Below are positions 61,229 through 64,000 of a stretch of 64,000 bases of DNA, one piece after another. The number at the start of each line of letters is the position of its first letter. Position 1 is the stretch's first letter. Where the stretch lies: contig CAWIVH010000006.1 of assembly GCA_963839475.1 (NCBI GenBank), forward strand, positions 62,001-126,000, written 5' to 3'. Made by a program: the position numbers and the translations under genes. The notes under the pieces were generated by a model, which saw nothing but the letters and a program-made list of their open reading frames with translations, was not told the origin of the DNA and made no database searches. Origin of the DNA: CAWIVH01 sp963839475. Lineage in GTDB: Bacteria > Acidobacteriota > UBA6911.

Positions 61229-63580
61229 ATGCGACAGGGCCGACCAAGAAGTGTCCCTCCCATGATCCGATTTTTCTTCGCGACCCTGATCCTGGCAGCC
61301 GCGGTTCCATTCGCCGGCCGGAGCCGAGACATTGTCCCAGCGGTGGTCGAACTCAAGGCCAAACCATTCGATCTCAAACAGGTCCGTCTCCTCGATGGGC
61401 CCTTCAAAGATGCAATGGAACGATCCCACCAGTACCTTCTCAGCCTGGACACCGACCGACTGCTGCACACCTTCCGCCTGAATGCCGGTCTTCCATCCAC
61501 GGCGAAACCCTATGGAGGGTGGGAAAAACCGGATGTCGAATTGCGCGGCCACACCCTTGGACACTATCTGTCCGGATGTGCACTGATGTACTCCGCCACC
61601 GGCGATGAAAAATTGAAAACCAAAGCGGCTGCCACTGTGGCGGAGCTCGCTAAATGCCAGCAGGCACTGGCGCGCAAGGGTTACCTGAGCGCGTTTCCTG
61701 AAGAATTCTTCGATCGCGTGGAAACCGGCAAAAAAGTGTGGGCTCCCTGGTATACCCTGCACAAAATCTATGCCGGGTTGCTGGACGTATATCTTCATTG
61801 CGGCAACGCACAGGCTTTGACGGTGGCCACTGAAATGGCTTCCTGGGCGAAATCCCGCACCGGAAAGCTGACCGACGAGCAGTTTCAGGGAATGCTCAAA
61901 ACCGAATTCGGCGGGATGAACGAGGTGCTCCGGAACCTTTATTCAGTTACCGGAGACGAGGAGATGTTAAAGCTCGCGCACCGCTTCGACCACAAAGACA
62001 TACTGGATCCCCTGGCCATGCACAAGGACTCGCTGCGCAGCCTGCATGTGAACACCCAGATCCCGAAGATCATAGGAGCGGCGCGGGCCTATGAAATCAC
62101 CGGCGACAGCCGTTATCGCGACATCGCATCCTATTTCTGGGACGAGGTCACCGCCGCGCGCTCGTACGTCACCGGCGGAACCAGCAATGAGGAGCATTGG
62201 CTGGGAGAGCCTTACCAGGTGGCATGCGAGCTCGGGCGCGAGACGCACGAAACCTGCTGCACCTATAATATGCTCAAGCTCACGCGCCATTTGTTCAGTT
62301 GGAAACCGGATGCCGCCTATTTCGATTATTATGAGCGCGCCCTGTTCAACGGCATTCTGGCGACACAAAATCCTGCCGACGCAATGGTCATGTATTACGT
62401 GCCGATGGCGCCAGGCCTGTACAAAACTTTCATGGATCCGGAAAACTCCTTCTGGTGCTGTACCGGGACCGGAATGGAAAACCACGCCAAGTACGGCGAC
62501 AGCATTTATTTCCACAAAGACTCCAGCCTCTATGTCAATCTGTTCATCGCCTCTGAGCTGCGCTGGCCGGAAGCGGGACTCAGCATTCGCCAGGAAACCG
62601 GTTTTCCTGAACAGGCGGCAACCCGCCTGGTTTTCAGTGCAGCGAAGCCCGTGGATCTGGAATTGAACCTGCGGATACCATCATGGACCGCCGCAGGCGG
62701 CGCGGTCAGCATCAATGGGATCAAGCAGCCTGTGTTTTCCAACCCCGGGAGCTACCTGAAAATCAGGCGAACATGGAAATCCGGCGATCGTGTGGATCTC
62801 CATGTTCCCATGAATTTGCACCTGGAACGTGCGCCGGACGATTCCAATGTCGCGGCCATTCTCTACGGCCCCCTGGTCCTGGCCGGCCGGCTGGGGCAAG
62901 TCCCGACCACGGATTTGACCCGCGGGGCCATGGGTCCGAGCAGCGACGCCGCCCCGGTCCCCTATTTCGTAGCTGATGCCGGAAATCCCGCATCCTGGAT
63001 CAAACCGGCAGGGGCAGGAAAGCTTCGCTTCGTCACACAGGGAGCCGGGAAACCGGCTGATGTCGAACTGATGCCGTTCCACCAGCAGTTCGGCGAGCGC
63101 TACGCTCTTTATTGGAACATCTATTCGCCCGGCGAATGGAAAGAGTTGAAACTCAAAAACGCATCCCTGCCCTCCGGATCCCTGGACACCGTCAGGATTG
63201 GTGATCCGGCTTCGGAGGAGGCACATCACCTGCGTGGTTTCGGCATTCAGCGCGGAGAGGAATCGGGCAGAAAATGGATCAACGCAGCAGACTGGTTTTC
63301 TTACGATGTGACGATTCTGCCGGACAGGCCGGCCGTGTTGCTGATCCAAATCCTGGAGAGCGAGGCAGAAATAAATTCCATCCTCGAAGTCGAGCATCAT
63401 AAAATCCTGCCCGGCGCCTGGCTGGCAACGGATACGGGGAAATATACCAGCCTCGTCCTGCCGCTGCCGGAGGAATGGACCCAGGGCAAAAAGTTCGTCA
63501 ACATAAGATTCCAGGCCGTCCGGGGGAAAAGGCAGGCCAGGCTCGTTAGTTGCACATCGGCCATCGCAAACGGAGGATAG
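61229..63580 (+). CDS. Exported GH127-family glycosidase (beta-L-arabinofuranosidase type, DUF1680)
   Basis: The start is ATG 61229 with AAGGAG six bases upstream; 783 residues. A signal segment (MIRFFFATLILAAAVPFAG) follows a short basic leader. The (alpha/alpha)6 domain shows GHTLGHYLSGCALMYS, THETCCTYNMLKL and SFWCCTGTGMENHAKYG; in HypBA1 (GH127) a Cys and a Glu in these regions form the zinc-bound catalytic site, and both cysteine pairs are present here. Beta domains and an extra C-terminal region (to IRFQAVRGKRQARLVSC) follow. It probably acts on arabinose-containing plant or microbial glycans. A half copy of the hairpin repeat (~61160-61195) lies in the upstream gap. Confidence 0.9.
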   Translation: MRQGRPRSVPPMIRFFFATLILAAAVPFAGRSRDIVPAVVELKAKPFDLKQVRLLDGPFKDAMERSHQYLLSLDTDRLLHTFRLNAGLPSTAKPYGGWEKPDVELRGHTLGHYLSGCALMYSATGDEKLKTKAAATVAELAKCQQALARKGYLSAFPEEFFDRVETGKKVWAPWYTLHKIYAGLLDVYLHCGNAQALTVATEMASWAKSRTGKLTDEQFQGMLKTEFGGMNEVLRNLYSVTGDEEMLKLAHRFDHKDILDPLAMHKDSLRSLHVNTQIPKIIGAARAYEITGDSRYRDIASYFWDEVTAARSYVTGGTSNEEHWLGEPYQVACELGRETHETCCTYNMLKLTRHLFSWKPDAAYFDYYERALFNGILATQNPADAMVMYYVPMAPGLYKTFMDPENSFWCCTGTGMENHAKYGDSIYFHKDSSLYVNLFIASELRWPEAGLSIRQETGFPEQAATRLVFSAAKPVDLELNLRIPSWTAAGGAVSINGIKQPVFSNPGSYLKIRRTWKSGDRVDLHVPMNLHLERAPDDSNVAAILYGPLVLAGRLGQVPTTDLTRGAMGPSSDAAPVPYFVADAGNPASWIKPAGAGKLRFVTQGAGKPADVELMPFHQQFGERYALYWNIYSPGEWKELKLKNASLPSGSLDTVRIGDPASEEAHHLRGFGIQRGEESGRKWINAADWFSYDVTILPDRPAVLLIQILESEAEINSILEVEHHKILPGAWLATDTGKYTSLVLPLPEEWTQGKKFVNIRFQAVRGKRQARLVSCTSAIANGG
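63572..63576 (+). promoter_or_regulatory. Shine-Dalgarno that decides the gpsA start (ATT)
   Basis: GGAGG ends eight bases before ATT 63585. In the gpsA frame there is no ATG, GTG or TTG between the upstream stop (63504) and the Rossmann motif, so a non-standard start is required. Confidence 0.65.
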
Positions 63581-63584
63581 GGTC

Positions 63585-64000
63585 ATTATCGACAAACAGA
63601 AGATCGCCGTCATCGGAGCCGGTGGATGGGGAACCGCCCTGGCGATGTCCTTGGCCGCCTGCGGGCATTCGGTTTCCCTGTGGGCCCATGAAATTGAAGT
63701 GAGCGAAAGCGTGCGCACGCGCCGGGAAAACGAGCTGTTTCTTCCTGGCTTTACTCTGCCAGCGGAATTATCGGCCACCTCGGACCTCGCGGAAGCCATT
63801 AACGGGGCGCAAATTATTCTGACCGTAATGCCCTCTCATGTCTGCCGGTCGCTGTACGAACAGATGCTCCCGCGGCTTGAGCCCGAAATGATTTTCGTGA
63901 GCGCAACCAAGGGGATTGACACGGACCGTCACATGCGGATGAGCGAAGTCATCGAAAGCGTGGTCGGCAAGCGTTTCGCCCCGCGCCTGACGGTCCTGTC
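63585..64000 (+). CDS. gpsA: Glycerol-3-phosphate dehydrogenase [NAD(P)+] (partial, 3' end outside window)
   Basis: The visible 138 codons read IIDKQKIAVIGAGGWGTALAM (NAD-binding GAGGWGTA), then VSLWAHE, ENELFLPGFTLP, LTVMPSHVCR and FVSATKGID, all standard GpsA signatures. The enzyme makes sn-glycerol-3-phosphate for phospholipids. The start is ATT 63585 (or ATC 63588): the frame has no canonical start that keeps the nucleotide-binding loop, and GGAGG is well placed. It follows the GH127 stop by four bases. Confidence 0.92.
   Translation, partial: MIDKQKIAVIGAGGWGTALAMSLAACGHSVSLWAHEIEVSESVRTRRENELFLPGFTLPAELSATSDLAEAINGAQIILTVMPSHVCRSLYEQMLPRLEPEMIFVSATKGIDTDRHMRMSEVIESVVGKRFAPRLTVL

Noticed and set aside
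1..64000. Alternative genetic code with TGA as Trp or Gly
   Set aside because: Many genes here end correctly at TGA with the next gene starting immediately (for example 789-791, 12344-12346, 37631-37633), and only two internal TGAs were found, both at Cys positions.

Overview
The window is GC-rich, densely coded bacterial DNA, most likely from an uncultured member of the Acidobacteriota. The clearest taxonomic hint is the C-terminal repeat of the large secreted protein at 793-5067 ('FPQVADGG..YRTNFILVNP'), a type common in Solibacter-like genomes. Tat-exported oxidoreductases, NHL-repeat proteins and a Gram-negative LPS/O-antigen locus fit the same picture. The phylum call is an inference and the class is open.

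Layout. 1-8939: two exported proteins, both subunits of DNA topoisomerase VI (rare in bacteria) and a retropepsin-like protein. 8972-10456: a GT39-type membrane protein. 10706-14285: an overlapping operon of a heme-motif sensor kinase, an archaemetzincin and a sigma-54 response regulator. 14369-21350 (minus strand): a seven-gene membrane redox complex of Qrc/alternative-complex-III type (small membrane protein, Cys-rich GcvH-like protein, pentaheme cytochrome c, MopB subunit, four-cluster ferredoxin, NrfD, second GcvH-like protein). A near-consensus sigma-54 promoter lies in front of it, with paired upstream repeats. The working model is that the heme kinase senses redox state or an electron acceptor and the sigma-54 regulator switches on the complex.

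21818-28393: a DUF1573 protein and a Bcp-type peroxiredoxin, each with one in-frame TGA exactly where its family has a conserved cysteine, and each followed at the right distance by a hairpin that fits a bacterial SECIS. Both are read here as selenoproteins. Between and around them are a CLC channel, a P1/NylC-type peptidase, an unknown exported protein and thymidylate synthase. 28671-32614: epoxyqueuosine reductase, tryptophanase with an esterase, and a small unknown. 33104-47433: a polysaccharide/O-antigen locus with nine glycosyltransferases, an O-antigen ligase, the Wzm/Wzt ABC exporter and one unknown. 47662-49847: a Tat-exported TIM-barrel protein and TsaD. 50172-55500: a cobalamin riboswitch controlling btuF-btuC-btuD-btuB. 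55543-64000: universal stress protein, NRAMP transporter, NHL-repeat protein, GH127 glycosidase and the start of gpsA.

Intergenic spaces hold several dispersed repeat families: an 'AACCGCGAAGGC...GCCTTTGCGGTT' hairpin family, a ~200-bp element built around it (three copies), GGTCCA/GGTCGA hexamer arrays inside larger palindromes, and REP-like hairpins. Two genes (top6B and gpsA) appear to start at ATT codons behind strong Shine-Dalgarno sequences. I saw no tRNA, rRNA, CRISPR array or transposase gene.
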